From Plasmopara viticola (Eukaryota; Oomycota; Peronosporomycetes; Peronosporales; Peronosporaceae): a DNA stretch of 64,000 bases. The position numbers and the translations under genes are program-made. This document shows, one piece after another, positions 47,656 through 60,926 of this stretch. The DNA lies in the NCBI GenBank assembly GCA_001695595.3, contig MBPM02000153.1, positions 1-64,000 of the forward strand, read 5' to 3'. The notes below the pieces were generated by a model. That model was not told the DNA's origin, searched no databases, and was given only the letters and a program-made list of their open reading frames with translations. Positions within the stretch are counted from its first letter, which is position 1. Every line of letters starts with the position of its first letter.

Positions 47656-50124
47656 GCGCCGCTTCTTCCTACGGCTCAGATACGTCAAATATAGCTTCCT
47701 GAGCAAGCACATATACGTTGCAAGCGTACTGTAGCGAGTTTTGCTCCATTTGAAGCGTCGATTCTTCCTACGGCCTCAAATACGTCAAATCTTGCTTCCT
47801 GGACATGCAGGCACGCGTTCCGAGCGTAACTAAGCGAGTTCTTCTTCGTTTGAAGATTCGATTCTTCTTACAACCTCAGATACGTTCAATACAGCTTCTT
47901 GGACATGCAGCCACGCGTTTTAAGTAGAACTTAGCGATTGCTGCTCCAATAGAAGCGCCGCTTCTTCCTACGGCTCAGATACGTCAAATCTAGCTTCCTG
48001 AGCAAGCACATACGCGTTGCAAGCGTACTGTAGCGAGATCTGCTCTATTTGAAGCGTCGATTCTTCCTACGGCCTCAAATACGTCTAATCTTGCTTGCTG
48101 GACATGCAGCCACGCGTTTTAAGTAGAACTTAGCGATTGCTGCTCCAATAGAAGCGCCGCTTCTTCCTACGGCTCAGATACGTCAAATCTAGCTTCCTGA
48201 GCAAGCACATATGCGTTGCAAGCGTACGGATGCGAGTTCTGCTTCATTTGAAGCGTCGATTCTTCCTACGGCCTCAAATACGTCAAATCTTGCTTCCTGG
48301 ACATGCAGGCACGCGTTCCGAGCGTAACTAAGCGAGTTCTTCTTCGTTTGAAGATTCGATTCTTCTTACAACCTCAGATACGTTCAATACAGCTTCCTGG
48401 ACATGCAGCCACGCGTTTTAAGTAGAACTTAGCGAATGCTGCTTCAATAGAAGCGCCGATTTTTCCTACGGCTCAGATACGTCAAATCTAGCTTCCTGAG
48501 CAAGCACATATGCTTTGCAAGCGTACCTTAGCAAATACTGCTCCATTTGAAGTGCCGATTTTTCCTACGGCCTCAGATACGTCAAATATAGCTTCCTGGA
48601 CAAGCAGACACGCGTTCCGAGCGTAACTAAGCGAGTTCTTCTTCGTTTGAAGTTCCGATTCTTCCTATAGCCTCAGATATGTTCAATACAGCTTCCAGGA
48701 CATGCAGCCACGCGTTTTAAGTAGAACTTAGCGATTGCTGCTCCAATAGAAGCGCCGCTTCTTCCTACGGCTCAGATACGTCAAATCTAGCTTCCTGAGC
48801 AAGCACATACGCGTTGCAAGCGTACTGTAGCGAGTTCTGCTCTATTTGAAGCGTCGATTCTTCCTACGGCCTCAAATACGTCAAATCTTGCTTGCTGGGC
48901 ATGCAGCCACGCGTTTTAAGTAGAACTTAGCGATTGCTGCTCCAATAGAAGCGCCGCTTCTTCCTACGGCTCAGAAACGTCAAATCTAGCTTCCTGAGCA
49001 AGCACATATGCGTTGCAAGCGTACTGATGCGAGTTCTGCTCCATTTGAAGCGTCGATTCTTCCTACGGCCTCAAATACGTCAAATCTTGCTTCCTGGACA
49101 TGCAGGCACGCGTTCCGAGCGTAACTAAGCGAGTTCTTCTTCGTTTGAAGATTCGATTCTTCTTACAACCTCAGATACGTTCAATACAGCTTCCTGGACA
49201 TGCAGCCACGCGTTTTAAGTAGAACTTAGCGAATGCTGCTTCAATAGAAGCGCCGATTTTTCCTACGGCTCAGATACGTCAAATCTAGCTTCCTGAGCAA
49301 GCACATATGCGTTGCAAGCGTACTGTAGCGCGTTCTGCTCCATTTGAAGCGTCGATTCTTCCTACGGCCTCAAATACGTCAAATCTGCTTCCTGGACATG
49401 CAGGCACGCGTTCCGAGCGTAACTAAGCGAGTTCTTCTTCGTTTGAAGTTCCGATTCTTCTTACGACCTCAGATATGTTCAATACAGCTTCCAGGACATG
49501 CAGCCACGCGTTTAAGTAGAACTTAGCGATTGCTGCTCCAATAGAAGCGCCGCTTCTTCGTACGGCTCTGATACGTCGAATCTAGCTTCCTGAGCAAGCA
49601 CATATGCGTTGCAAGCGTACTGTAGCGAGTTCTGCTCCATTTGAAGCGCCGATTTTCCTACGGCTCAGATACGTCAAATCTAGCTTCCTGAGCAAGCACA
49701 TATGCTTTGCAAGCGTACCTTAGCAAATACTGCTCCATTTGAAGTGCCGATTCTTCCTACGGCCTCAGATACGTCAAATATAGCTTCCTGGACAAGCAGA
49801 CACGCGTTCCGAGCGTAACTAAGCGAGTTCTTCTTCCTTTGAAGTTCCGATTCTTCCTATAGCCTCAGATATTTTCAATACAGCTTCCAGGACATGCAGC
49901 CACGCGTTTTAAGTAGAACTTAGCGATTGCTGCTCCAATAGAAGCGCCGCTTCTTCGTACGGCTCAGATACGTCAAATCTAGCTTCCTGAGCAAGCACAT
50001 ATGCGTTGCAAGCGTACTTAGCGATCTGCTCCATTTGAAGCGTCGATTCTTCCTACGGCCTCAAATACGTCAAATCTTGCTTCCTGGACATGCAGCACGC
50101 GTTCCGAGCGTAACTAAGCGAGTT

Positions 50125-50175
50125 CTTCTTCGTTGAAGGCCTTCTTCTTATACGTCAACCTCAGATGCTTCCTGG
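50125..50175. other. Scrambled stretch in the 6-monomer HOR
   Basis: After cttcttcgttgaagg the text ccttcttcttatacgtcaac and ctcagatgcttcctgg replaces a normal link and head. A monomer is partly lost and its pieces are in unusual order. Neighbouring monomers also have 1-3 bp deletions. It may be an assembly consensus fault. Confidence 0.6.
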
Positions 50176-53144
50176 ACATGTAGGCACGCGTTCCGAGCGT
50201 AACTAAACGAGTTCTTCTTCGGTTGAAGATTCGATTCTTCTTACAACCTCAGATACGTTTAATACAGCTTCCTGGACATGCAGCCACGCGTTTTAAGTAG
50301 AACTTAGCGATTGCTGCTCAATAAAGCGCCGATTTTTCCTACGGCTCAGATACGTCAAATCTAGCTTCCTGAGCAAGCACATATGCTTTGCAAGCGTACC
50401 TTAGCAAATACTGCTCCATTTGAAGTGCCGATTCTTCCTACGGCCTCAGATACGTCAAATATAGCTTCCTGGACAAGCAGACACGCGTTCCGAGCGTAAC
50501 TAAGCGAGTTCTTCTTCGTTTGAAGTTCCGATTCTTCCTATAGCCTCAGATATGTTCAATACAGCTTCCAGGACATGCAGCCACGCGTTTTAAGTAGAAC
50601 TTAGCGATTGCTGCTCCAATAGAAGCGCCGCTTCTTCCTACGGCTCAGATACGTCAAATCTAGCTTCCTGAGCAAGCACATATGCGTTGCAAGCGTACTG
50701 TAGCGAGTTCTGCTCCATTTGAAGCGTCGATTCTTCCTACGGCCTCAAATACGTCAAATCTTGCTTCCTGGACATGCAGGCACGCGTTCCGAGCGTAACT
50801 AAGCGAGTTCTTCTTCGTTTGAAGATTCGATTCTTCTTACAACCTCAGATACGTTCAATACAGCTTCCTGGACATGCAGCCACGCGTTTAAGTAGAACTT
50901 AGCGATTGCTGCTCAATAGAAGCGCCGATTTTTCCTACGGCCAGATACGTCAAATCTAGCTTCCTGGCAAGCACATATGCTTTGCAAGCGTACCTTAGCA
51001 AATACTGCTCCATTTGAAGTGCCGATTCTTCCTACGGCCTCAAATACGTCAAATATAGCTTCCTGGACAAGCAGATACGCGTTCCGAGCGTAACTAAGCG
51101 AGTTCTTCTTCGTTTGAAGTTCCGATTCTTCTTACGACCTCAGATATGTTCAATACAGCTTCCAGGACATGCAGCCACGCGTTTTAAGTAGAACTTAGCG
51201 ATTGCTGCTCCAATAGAAGCGCCGCTTCTTCGTACGGCTCAGATACGTCAAATCTAGCTTCATGAGCAAGCACATATGCGTTGCAAGCGTACCTTAGCGA
51301 GTTCTGCTCCATTTGAAGCGTCGATTCTTCCTACGGCCTCAAATACGTCAAATCTTGCTTCCTGGACATGCAGGCACGCGTTCCGAGCGTAACTAAGCGA
51401 GTTCTTCTTCGTTTGAAGATTCGATTCTTCTTACAACCTCAGATACGTTCAATACAGCTTCCTGGACATGCAGCCACGCGTTTTAAGTAGAACTTAGCGA
51501 TTGCTGCTTCAATAGAAGCGCCGATTTTTCCTACGGCTCAGATACGTCAAATCTAGCTTCCTGAGCAAGCACATATGCTTTGCAAGCGTACCTTAGCAAA
51601 TACTGCTCCATTTGAAGTGCCGATTTTCCTACGGCCTCAGATACGTCAAATATAGCTTCCTGGACAAGCAGACACGCGTTCCGAGCGTAACTAGCGAGTT
51701 CTTCTTCGTTTGAAGTTCATTCTTCTATAGCCTCAGATATGTTCAATACAGCTTCTAGGACATGCAGCCACGCGTTTTAAGTAGAACTTAGCGATTGCTG
51801 CTCCAATAGAAGCGCCGCTTCTTCCTACGATTAAGATACGTCAAATCTAGCTTCCTGAGCAAGCACATATGCGTTGCAAGCGTACCTTAGCAAATACTGC
51901 TCCATTTGAAGTGCCGATTCTTCCTACGGCCTCAGATACGTCAAATATAGCTTCCTGGACAAGCAGACACGCGTTCCGAGCGTAACTAAGCGAGTTCTTC
52001 TTCGTTTGAAGATTCGATTCTTCTTACAACCTCAGATACGTTCAATACAGCTTCCTGGACATGCAGCCACGCGTTTTAAGTAGAACTTAGCGATTGCTGC
52101 TTCAATAGAATCGCCGATTTTTCCTACGGCTCAGATACGTCAAATCTAGCTTCCTGAGCAAGCACATATGCTTCGCAAGCGTACCTTAGCGAGTTCTGCT
52201 CCATTTGAAGCGTCGATTCTTCCTACGGCTCAAATACGTCAAATCTTGCTTCCTGGACATGCAGGCACGCGTTCCGAGCGTAACTAAGCGAGTTCTTCTT
52301 CGTTTGAAGATTCGATTCTTCTTACAATCTCAGATACGTTCAATACAGCTTCCTGGACATGCAGCCACGCGTTTTAAGTAGAACTTAGCAATTGCTGCTT
52401 CAAAGAAGCGCCGATTTTTCCTACGGCTCAGATACGTCAAATCTAGCTTCCTGAGCAAGCACATATGCTTTGCAAACGTACCTTAGCAATACTGTCCATT
52501 TGAAGTGCCGATTCTTCCTACGGCCTCAATACGTCAAATATAGCTTCCTGGACAAGCAGACACGCGTTCCGAGCGTAACTAAGCGAGTTCTTCTTCGTTT
52601 GAAGATTCCGATTCTTCTATAGCCTCAGATATGTTCAATACAGCTTCCAGGACATGCAGCCACGCGTTTTAAGTAGAACTTAGCGATTGCTGCTCAATAG
52701 AAGCGCCGCTTCTTCCTACGGCTCAGATACGTCAAATCTAGCTTCCTGAGCAAGCACATATGCTTGCAAGCGTACCTTAGCGCGTTCTGCTCCATTTGAA
52801 GCGTCGATTCTTCCTACGGCCTCAAATACGTCAAATCTTGCTTCCTGGACATGCAGCACGCGTTCCGAGCGTAACTAAGCGAGTTCTTCTTCGTTTGAAG
52901 TTCCGATTCTTCTTACGACCTCAGATATGTTCAATACAGCTTCCAGGACATGCAGCCACGCGTTTTAAGTAGAACTTAGCGATTGCTGCTCCAATAGAAG
53001 CGCCGCTTCTTCGTACGGCTCAGATACGTCAAATCTAGCTTCCTGAGCAAGCACATATGCGTTGCAAGCGTACTGTAGCGAGTTCTGCTCCATTTGAAGC
53101 GCCGATTCTTCCTACGGCCTCAGATACGTCAAATCTAGCTTCCT

Positions 53145-53345
53145 GAGCAAGCACGCTTTGCAAGCGTACTTAGCTCTGCTCCATTGAAGTGCGATTCTTC
53201 CTACGGCCTCAGATACGTCAATATAGCTTCAGGACATGCAGCACGCGTTCCGAGAACTAGCGAGTTCTGCTTCTTTGAAGCCGATTCTTCCTACGACCTC
53301 AGATACGTCAAATAGCTTCCAGGACATGCAGCACGCATTTTAAGT
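53145..53345. repeat. Two strongly eroded monomers
   Basis: Compared with other HOR copies, these monomers lack many short pieces: agcacgctttgc for agcacatatgctttgc, cttagctctgctcc for ccttagcaaatactgctcc, and cgagaactagcg for cgagcgtaactaagcg. The losses are scattered short deletions with few substitutions, which is the signature expected of long-read consensus error rather than of age. Confidence 0.7.
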
Positions 53346-56300
53346 ACTTAGCGATTGCTGCTCCAATAGAAGCGCCGCTTCTTCGTACGGCTCTGATACG
53401 TCAAATCTAGCTTCCTGAGCAAGCACATATGCGTTGCAAGCGTACTGTAGCGAGTTCTGCTCCATGAAGCGCCGATTTTCCTACGGCTCAGATACGTCAA
53501 ATCTAGCTTCCTGAGCAAGCACATATGCTTTGCAAGCGTACTTAGCAATACTGCTCCATTTGAAGTGCCGATTCTTCCTACGGCCTCAGATACGTCAAAT
53601 ATAGCTTCCTGGACAAGCAGACACGCGTTCGAGCGTAACTAAGCGAGTTCTTCTTCCTTTGAAGTTCCGATTCTTCCTATAGCCTCAGATATGTTCAATA
53701 CAGCTTCCAGGACATGCAGCCACGCGTTTTAAGTAGAACTTAGCGATTGCTGCTCCAATAGAAGCGCCGCTTCTTCCTACGGCTCAGATACGTCAAATTA
53801 GCTTCCTGAGCAAGCACATATGCGTTGCAAGCGTACTGTAGCGAGTTCTGCTCCATTTGAAGCGTCGATTCTTCCTACGGCCTCAAATACGTCAAATCTT
53901 GCTTCCTGGACATGCAGGCACGCGTTCCGAGCGTAACTAAGCGAGTTCTTCTTCGTTTGAAGATTCGATTCTTCTTACAACCTCAGATACGTTCAATACA
54001 GCTTCCTGGACATGCAGCCACGCGTTTTAAGTAGAACTTAGCGATTGCTGCTCCAATAGAAGCGCCGCTTCTTCTACGGCTCAGATACGTTCTAGCTTCC
54101 TGAGCAAGCACATATGCGTTGCAAGCGTACTTAGCTTCTGCTCCATTTGAAGCGTCGATTCTTCCTACGGCCTCAAATACGTCAAATATAGCTTCCTGGA
54201 CAAGCAGACACGCGTTCCGAGCGTAACTAAGCGAGTTCTTCAACAATACAGCTTCCAGGACATGCAGCCACGCGTTTTAAGTAGAACTTAGCGATTGCTG
54301 CTCCAATAGAAGCGCCGCTTCTTCGTACGGCTCAGATACGTCAAATTTAGCTTCCATAGCAAGCACATATGCGTTGCAAGCGTACTGTAGCGAGTTCTGC
54401 TCCATTTGAAGTGCCGATTCTTCCTACGGCCTCAAATACGTCAAATATAGCTTCCTGGACAAGCAGATACGCGTTCCGAGCGTAACTAAGCGAGTTCTTC
54501 TCCGTTTGAAGTTCCGATTCTTCCTATAGCCTCAGATATGTTCAATACAGCTTCCAGGACATGCAGCCACGCGTTTTAAGTAGAACTTAGCGATTGCTGC
54601 TCCAATAGAAGCGCCGCTTCTTCGTACGGCTCAGATACGTCAAATCTAGCTTCATGAGCAAGCACATATGCGTTGCAAGCGTACTGTAGCGAGTTCTGCT
54701 CCATTTGAAGCGTCGATTCTTCCTACGGCCTCAAATACGTCAAATCTTGCTTCCTGGACATGCAGGCACGCGTTCCGAGCGTAACTAAGCGAGTTCTTCT
54801 TCGTTTGAAGATTCGATTCTTCTTACAACCTCAGATACGTTCAATACAGCTTCCTGGACATGCAGCCACGCGTTTAAAGTAGAACTTAGCGATTGCTGCT
54901 TCAATAGAAGCGCCGATTTTTCCTACGGCCAGATACGTCAAATCTAGCTTCCTGGGCAAGCACATATGCTTTGCAAGCGTACCTTAGCAAATACTGCTCC
55001 ATTTGAAGTGCCGATTCTTCCTACGGCCTCAAATACGTCAAATACAGCTTCCTGGACATGCAGGCACGCGTTCCGAGCGAATCTAAGCGAGTTCTTCTTC
55101 GTTTGAAGTTCCGATTCTTCTTACGACCTCAGATATGTTCAATATAGCTTCCAGGACATGCAGCCACGCATTTTAAGTAGAACTTAGCGATTGCTGCTCC
55201 AATAGAAGCGCCGCTTCTTCGTACGGCTCTGATACGTCAAATCTAGCTTCCTGAGCAAGCACATATGCGTTGCAAGCGTACTGTAGCGAGTTCTGCTCCA
55301 TTTGAAGCGCCGATTTTTCCTACGGCTCAGATACGTCAAATCTAGCTTCCTGAGCAAGCACATATGCTTTGCAAGCGTACCTTAGCAAATACTGCTCCAT
55401 TTGAAGTGCCGATTCTTCCTACGGCCTCAGATACGTCAAATATAGCTTCCTGGACAAGCAGACACGCGTTTCGAGCGTAACTAAGCGAGTTCTTCTTCCT
55501 TTGAAGTTCCGATTCTTCCTATAGCCTCAGATATGTTCAATACAGCTTCCAGGACATGCAGCCACGCGTTTTAAGTAGAACTTAGCGATTGCTGCTCCAA
55601 TAGAAGCGCCGCTTCTTCCTACGGCTCAGACACGTCAAATTTAGCTTCCTGAGCAAGCACATATGCGTTGCAAGCGTACTGTAGCGAGTTCTGCTCCATT
55701 TGAAGCGTCGATTCTTCCTACGGCCTCAAGTACGTCAAATCTTGCTTCCTGGACATGCAGGTACGCGTTCCGAGCGTAACTAACGAGTTCTTCTTCGTTT
55801 GAAGATTCGATTCTTCTTACAACCTCAGATACGTTCAATACAGCTTCCTGGACATGCAGCCACGCGTTTTAAGTAGAACTTAGCGATTGCTGCTTCAATA
55901 GAAGCGCCGATTTTTCATACGGCTCAGATACGTCAAATCTAGCTTCCTGAGCATGCACATATGCTTTGCAAGCGTACCTTAGCAAATACTGCTCCATTTG
56001 AAGTGCCGATTCTTTCTACGGCCTCAGATACGTCAAATATAGCTTCCTGGACAAGCAGACACGCGTTCCGAGCGTAACTAAGCGAGTTCTTCTCCGTTTG
56101 AAGTTCCGATTCTTCCTATAGCCTCAGATATGTTCAATACAGCTTCCAGGACATGCAGCCACGCGTTTTAAGTAGAACTTAGCGATTGCTGCTCCAATAG
56201 AAGCGCCGCTTCTTCGTACGGCTCAGATACGTCAAATCTAGCTTCCTGAGCAAGCACATATGCGTTGCAAGCGTACTGTAGCGAGTTCTGCTCCATTTGA

Positions 56301-58289
56301 AGCGTCGATTCTTCCTACGGCCTCAAATACGTCAAATCTTGCTTCCTGGACATGCAGGCACGCGTTCCGAGCGTAACTAAGCGAGTTCTTCTTCGTTTGA
56401 AGATTCGATTCTTCTTACAACCTCAGATACGTTCAATACAGCTTCCTGGACATGCAGCCACGCGTTTAAAGTAGAACTTAGCGATTGCTGCTTCAATAGA
56501 AGCGCCGATTTTCCTACGGCCAGATACGTCAAATCTAGCTTCCTGGCAAGCACATATGCTTTGCAAGCGTACCATAGCAAATACTGCTCCATTTGAAGTG
56601 CCGATTCTTCCTACGGCCTCAGATACGTCAAATATAGCTTCCTGGACATGCAGCACGCGTTCCGAGCGAACTAAGCGAGTTCTTCTTCGTTTGAAGTTCC
56701 GATTCTTCTTACACCTCAGATATGTTCAATACAGCTTCCAGGACATGCAGCCACGCATTTTAAGTAGAACTTAGCGATTGCTGCTCCAATAGAAGCGCCG
56801 CTTCTTCGTACGGCTCAGATACGTCAAATCTAGCTTCCTGAGCAAGCACATATGCGTTGCAAGCGTACTGTAGCGAGTTCTGCTCCATTTGAAGCGTCGA
56901 TTCTTCCTACGGCCTCAAATACGTCAAATCTTGCTTCCTGGACATGCAGGCACGCGTTCCGAGCGTAACTAAGCGAGTTCTTCTTCGTTTGAAGATTCGA
57001 TTCTTCTTACAACCTCAGATACGTTCAATACAGCTTCCTGGACATGCAGCCACGCGTTTTAAGTAGAACTTAGCGATTGCTGCTTCAATAGAAGCGCCGA
57101 TTTTTCCTACGGCCAGATACGTCAAATCTAGCTTCCTGGGCAAGCACATATGCTTTGCAAGCGTACCATAGCAAATACTGCTCCATTTGAAGTGCCGATT
57201 CTTCCTACGGCCTCAGATACGTCAAATATAGCTTCCTGGACAAGCAGACACGCGTTCCGAGCGTAACTAAGCGAGTTCTTCTTCGTTTGAAGTTCCGATT
57301 CTTCCTATAGCCTCAGATATGTTCAATACAGCTTCCAGGACATGCAGCCACGCGTTTTAAGTAGAACTTAGCGATTGCTGCTCCAATAGAAGCGCCGCTT
57401 CTTCGTACGGCTCAGATACGTCAAATCTAGCTTCCTGAGCAAGCACATTTGCGTTGCAAGCGTACTGTAGCGAGTTCTGCTCCATTTGAAGCGTCGATTC
57501 TTCCTACGGCCTCAAATACGTCAAATCTTGCTTCCTGGACATGCAGGCACGCGTTCCGAGCGTAACTAAGCGAGTTCTTCTTCGTTTGAAGATTCGATTC
57601 TTCTTAAAACCTCAGATACGTTCAATACAGCTTCCTGGACATGCAGCCACGCGTTTTAAGTAGAACTTAGCGATTGCTGCTTCAAAAGAATCGCCGATTT
57701 TTCCTACGGCTTAGATACGTCAAATCTAGCTTCCTGAGCAAGCACATATGCTTTGCAAGCGTACCTTAGTAAATACTGCTCCATTTGAAGTGCCGATTCT
57801 TCCTACGGCCTCAGATACGTCAAATATAGCTTCCTGGACAAGCAGACACGCGTTCCGAGCGTAACTAAGCGAGTTCTTCTTCGTTTGAAGTTCCGATTCT
57901 TCCTATAGCCTCAGATATGTTCAATACAGCTTCTAGGACATGCAGCCACGCGTTTTAAGTAGAACTTAGCGATTGCTGCTCCAATAGAAGCGCCGCTTCT
58001 TCCTACGATTAAGATACGTCAAATCTAGCTTCCTGAGCAAGCACATATGCGTTGCAAGCGTACCTTAGCAAATACTGCTCCATTTGAAGTGCCGATTCTT
58101 CCTACGGCCTCAGATACGTCAAATATAGCTTCCTGGACAAGCAGACACGCGTTCCGAGCGTAACTAAGCGAGTTCTTCTTCGTTTGAAGTTCCGATTCTT
58201 CCTATAGCCTCAGATATGTTCAATACAGCTTCCAGGACATGCAGCCACGCGTTTTAAGTAGAACTTAGCGATTGCTGCTCCAATAGAAG

Positions 58290-60185
58290 CGCCGCTTCTT
58301 CGTACGGCTCAGAAACGTCAAATCTAGCTTCCTGAGCAAGCACATACGCGTTGCATGCGTAACTTAGCGAGTTCAACTCCATTTGAAGTGCCGATTCTTC
58401 TAAAGGCCTCAGATACGTCAACCTAGCCTCCAGGACATGCAGACATGCGTTCCGAGCGTAACTAAGCGAGTTCTTCTCCATTTGAAAATCCGATTCTTCC
58501 TACAGCCTCAGATACGTTCAATACATCTTTCTGGTCATGCATCCACGTGTTTCAAGTAGAACTTAGCGATTGCTGCTCCAACAGGAGCGCTGAATCTTCC
58601 TACGGCTCAGATACGTCAAATCTAGCTTTCTGCGTAAACACATATGCGTTTTGCAAGCGTATCTTATCGAATACTACTCCATTTGAAGCGCTGATTCTTC
58701 CTACGGCCTCAGATACGTCAAATCTAGCTTTCTGAGCAAGCACATACACGTTGCATGCGTAACTTAGCGAATACTGCTCCATTTGAAGTGCCGATTCTTG
58801 CCATGGCCTCAGATATGTACAATCTTGCTTCCTGGGCATGCAGTTACCCGTTTCAAGCGAAACTTGGATAAAACTGCTCCGTTTGAAGCGACGATTTTTT
58901 CCACGGCCTCAAATACGTCAACTCTATCTTTCTGGTCATGCCGCTACGCGTTTCAAGCGAAACTTAGCGAATACTGCTCCAATTGAAGCACCGACCCTTC
59001 CTAAGGCCTCATATACGTCCAACCTAGCCTCCAGGAAATACAGGCATGCGTTCCGAGCATAACGAAGCGAGTTCTTCTCCATTTGAAGCTCCGATTCTCC
59101 CTGCCGCCTCAGATACGTTCAATACAGCTTCCAAGACATGCTGGCACGCGTTTTAAGTAGACCTTAGCGAATGCTGCTCCAATATAAGCGCCGATTCTTT
59201 CTACGGCCTCAGATACGTCAAAGCTAGCTTCCTGAGCAAGCCCATATGCGTTGCAAGCGTACCTTAGCGAATACTGCTCCATTTAAAGCGACAATTCTTC
59301 CTACGGCCCCAGATACGTCAAATATAGCTTCCTGGTCAAGCAGACACGCGTTCCGAGCGTAACTAAGCGAGTTCTTCTTCGTTTGAAGATCCGATTCTTC
59401 CTACAGCCTCGGATACGTTCGATACAGCTTCCTGGACATGCAGCCACGCGTTTTAAGTAGAACTTAGCGATTGCTGCTCCAATAGAAGCGCCGATTCTTC
59501 CTACGGCTCAGATACGTCAAATCTAGCTTTCTGAGCAAGCACATATTCGTTGCAAGCGTACCTTAGTGAGTTCTGCTCAATTTGAAGCGCCTATTCTTCC
59601 TCAGATACGTCAAATATAGCTTTCAGGACATGCGGACACGCGTTCCGAGCGTAACTAAGCGAGTTTTTCCTCCGTTTGAAGATCCGATTCTTCCTACAGC
59701 CTCAAATACGTTCAATACAGCTTCCTGGACATGCAGCCACGCGTTTTAAGTAGAATTCAGCGAATGCTGCTCCAATAGAAGCGCCGATTCTTCCTACAAC
59801 CTCAGATACGTTATATACAGCTTCCTGGACATGCAGCCACGCGTTTTAAGTTGAACATAGCGATTGCTGCTTCAGTTGAAGCGTCATTTTTTCCCACGGC
59901 CTCAAATACGTCAAATCTAGCTTTCTGAGCAAGCACATATGCGTTGCAAGCGTAACTTAGTAAGTTCTGCTCCATATGAAGCGCTGATTCTTCCTACGGC
60001 CTCAGATACGTCAAATATAGCTTCCAGGACATGCAGACACGCGTTCCGATCGTAACTAAGCAAGTTCTTCTCCGTTTGAAGATCCGATTCTTCCTGCAGC
60101 CTTAGATACGTTCAATACAGCTTCCTGGACATGCAGCCACGCGTTTTAAGTAGAACTTAGCGATTGCTGCTCCAGTAGAAGCGCC
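58290..60185. repeat. Divergent, non-HOR satellite
   Basis: About 19 monomers that differ from both neighbouring HORs and resemble the 45.6-47.6 kb region. One monomer near 59,585-59,600 lacks the acggc link. The 58.8-58.9 kb monomers carry the best CENP-B-box-like motifs of the window. No foreign sequence was seen. Confidence 0.85.
58846..58862 (-). promoter_or_regulatory. CENP-B-box-like motif, all nine essential positions
   Basis: On the plus strand this 17-mer is acccgtttcaagcgaaa; its complement is tttcgcttgaaacgggt. The known box core is nTTCGnnnnAnnCGGGn, and every fixed base matches. Against the full mammalian consensus yTTCGTTGGAARCGGGA it matches 14 of 17. The next monomer has acgcgtttcaagcgaaa at 58,946-58,962, exactly 100 bp later, with one essential mismatch. 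By chance about half a perfect core would be expected in both strands of random sequence of this size, so the single hit is weak. Its position inside a block that is box-like in most monomers is what makes it notable. Binding is not shown. Confidence 0.55.
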
Positions 60186-60926
60186 GATTTGTCCCACAGC
60201 CTCAGATACGTCAAATCTAGCTTCCTGAGCAAGCACATACGCGTTGCATGCGTACCTTAGCAAATACTGCTCCATTTGAAGTGCCGATTCTTCCTACGGC
60301 CTCAGATAAGTCAAATATAGCTTCCTGGACAAGCAGACACGCGTTCCGAGCGTAACTAAGCGAGTTCTTCTTCGTTTGAAGTTCCGATTCTTCCTATAGC
60401 CTCAGATATGTTGAATACAGCTTCCTGGACATGCAGCCACGCGTTTATAGTAGAACTTAGCGATTGCTGCTCCAATATATCCGCCGATTTTTCCAACGGC
60501 CTCAGATACGTCAAATCTAGCTTTCTGAACAAGCTCATATGCGTTGCAAGCGTACCTTAGTGAGTTCTGCTCCATTCGAAGCGCCGATACTTCCTCAGGT
60601 ACATCAAACCTAGCCTCCAGGACATGCAGACATGCGTTCCGAGCGTAACTAAGCGAGTTCTTCTCCATTTAACTCTCCGATTCTTCCTGCAGCCTCAGAT
60701 ACGTTCAATACATCTTCCTGGTCATGCATCCACGCGTTTCAAGTAGAACTTAGCGATTGCTGCTCCAACAGGAGCGCCAATTCTCCCTACGGCTCAGATA
60801 CGTCAAATCTAGCTTTCTGAGCAACCACATATGCGTTTTGCAAGCGTACCTTAGCGAATACTGCTCCATTTGAAGCGCCGATTCTTCTTTCGGCCTCAAA
60901 TACGTCAAATATAGCTTCCAGGACAT

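Larger units (their letters stand above)
47656..58289. repeat. 6-monomer HOR array, ~597 bp unit
   Basis: The marker gcgccgcttcttc begins at 47,656, 47,955, 48,154, 48,752, 48,951, 49,547, 49,944, 50,625, 51,219, 51,812, 52,703, 53,000, 53,372, 53,764, 54,062, 54,312, 54,611, 55,208, 55,606, 56,203, 56,795, 57,392, 57,990 and 58,289. Spacing is most often 592-598 bp, otherwise about 200, 300, 400 or 890 bp. The unit is two trimers in the same order: type-1 (gagcaagcacatatgc), type-2 (gcacgcgttccgagcg) and type-3 (gccacgcgttttaagtag). Trimer one has the marker and gcgtactgtagcg; trimer two has catatgctttgcaagcg and cctatagcctcagatatg. The shorter intervals are losses of two, three or four monomers. 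Confidence 0.92.
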
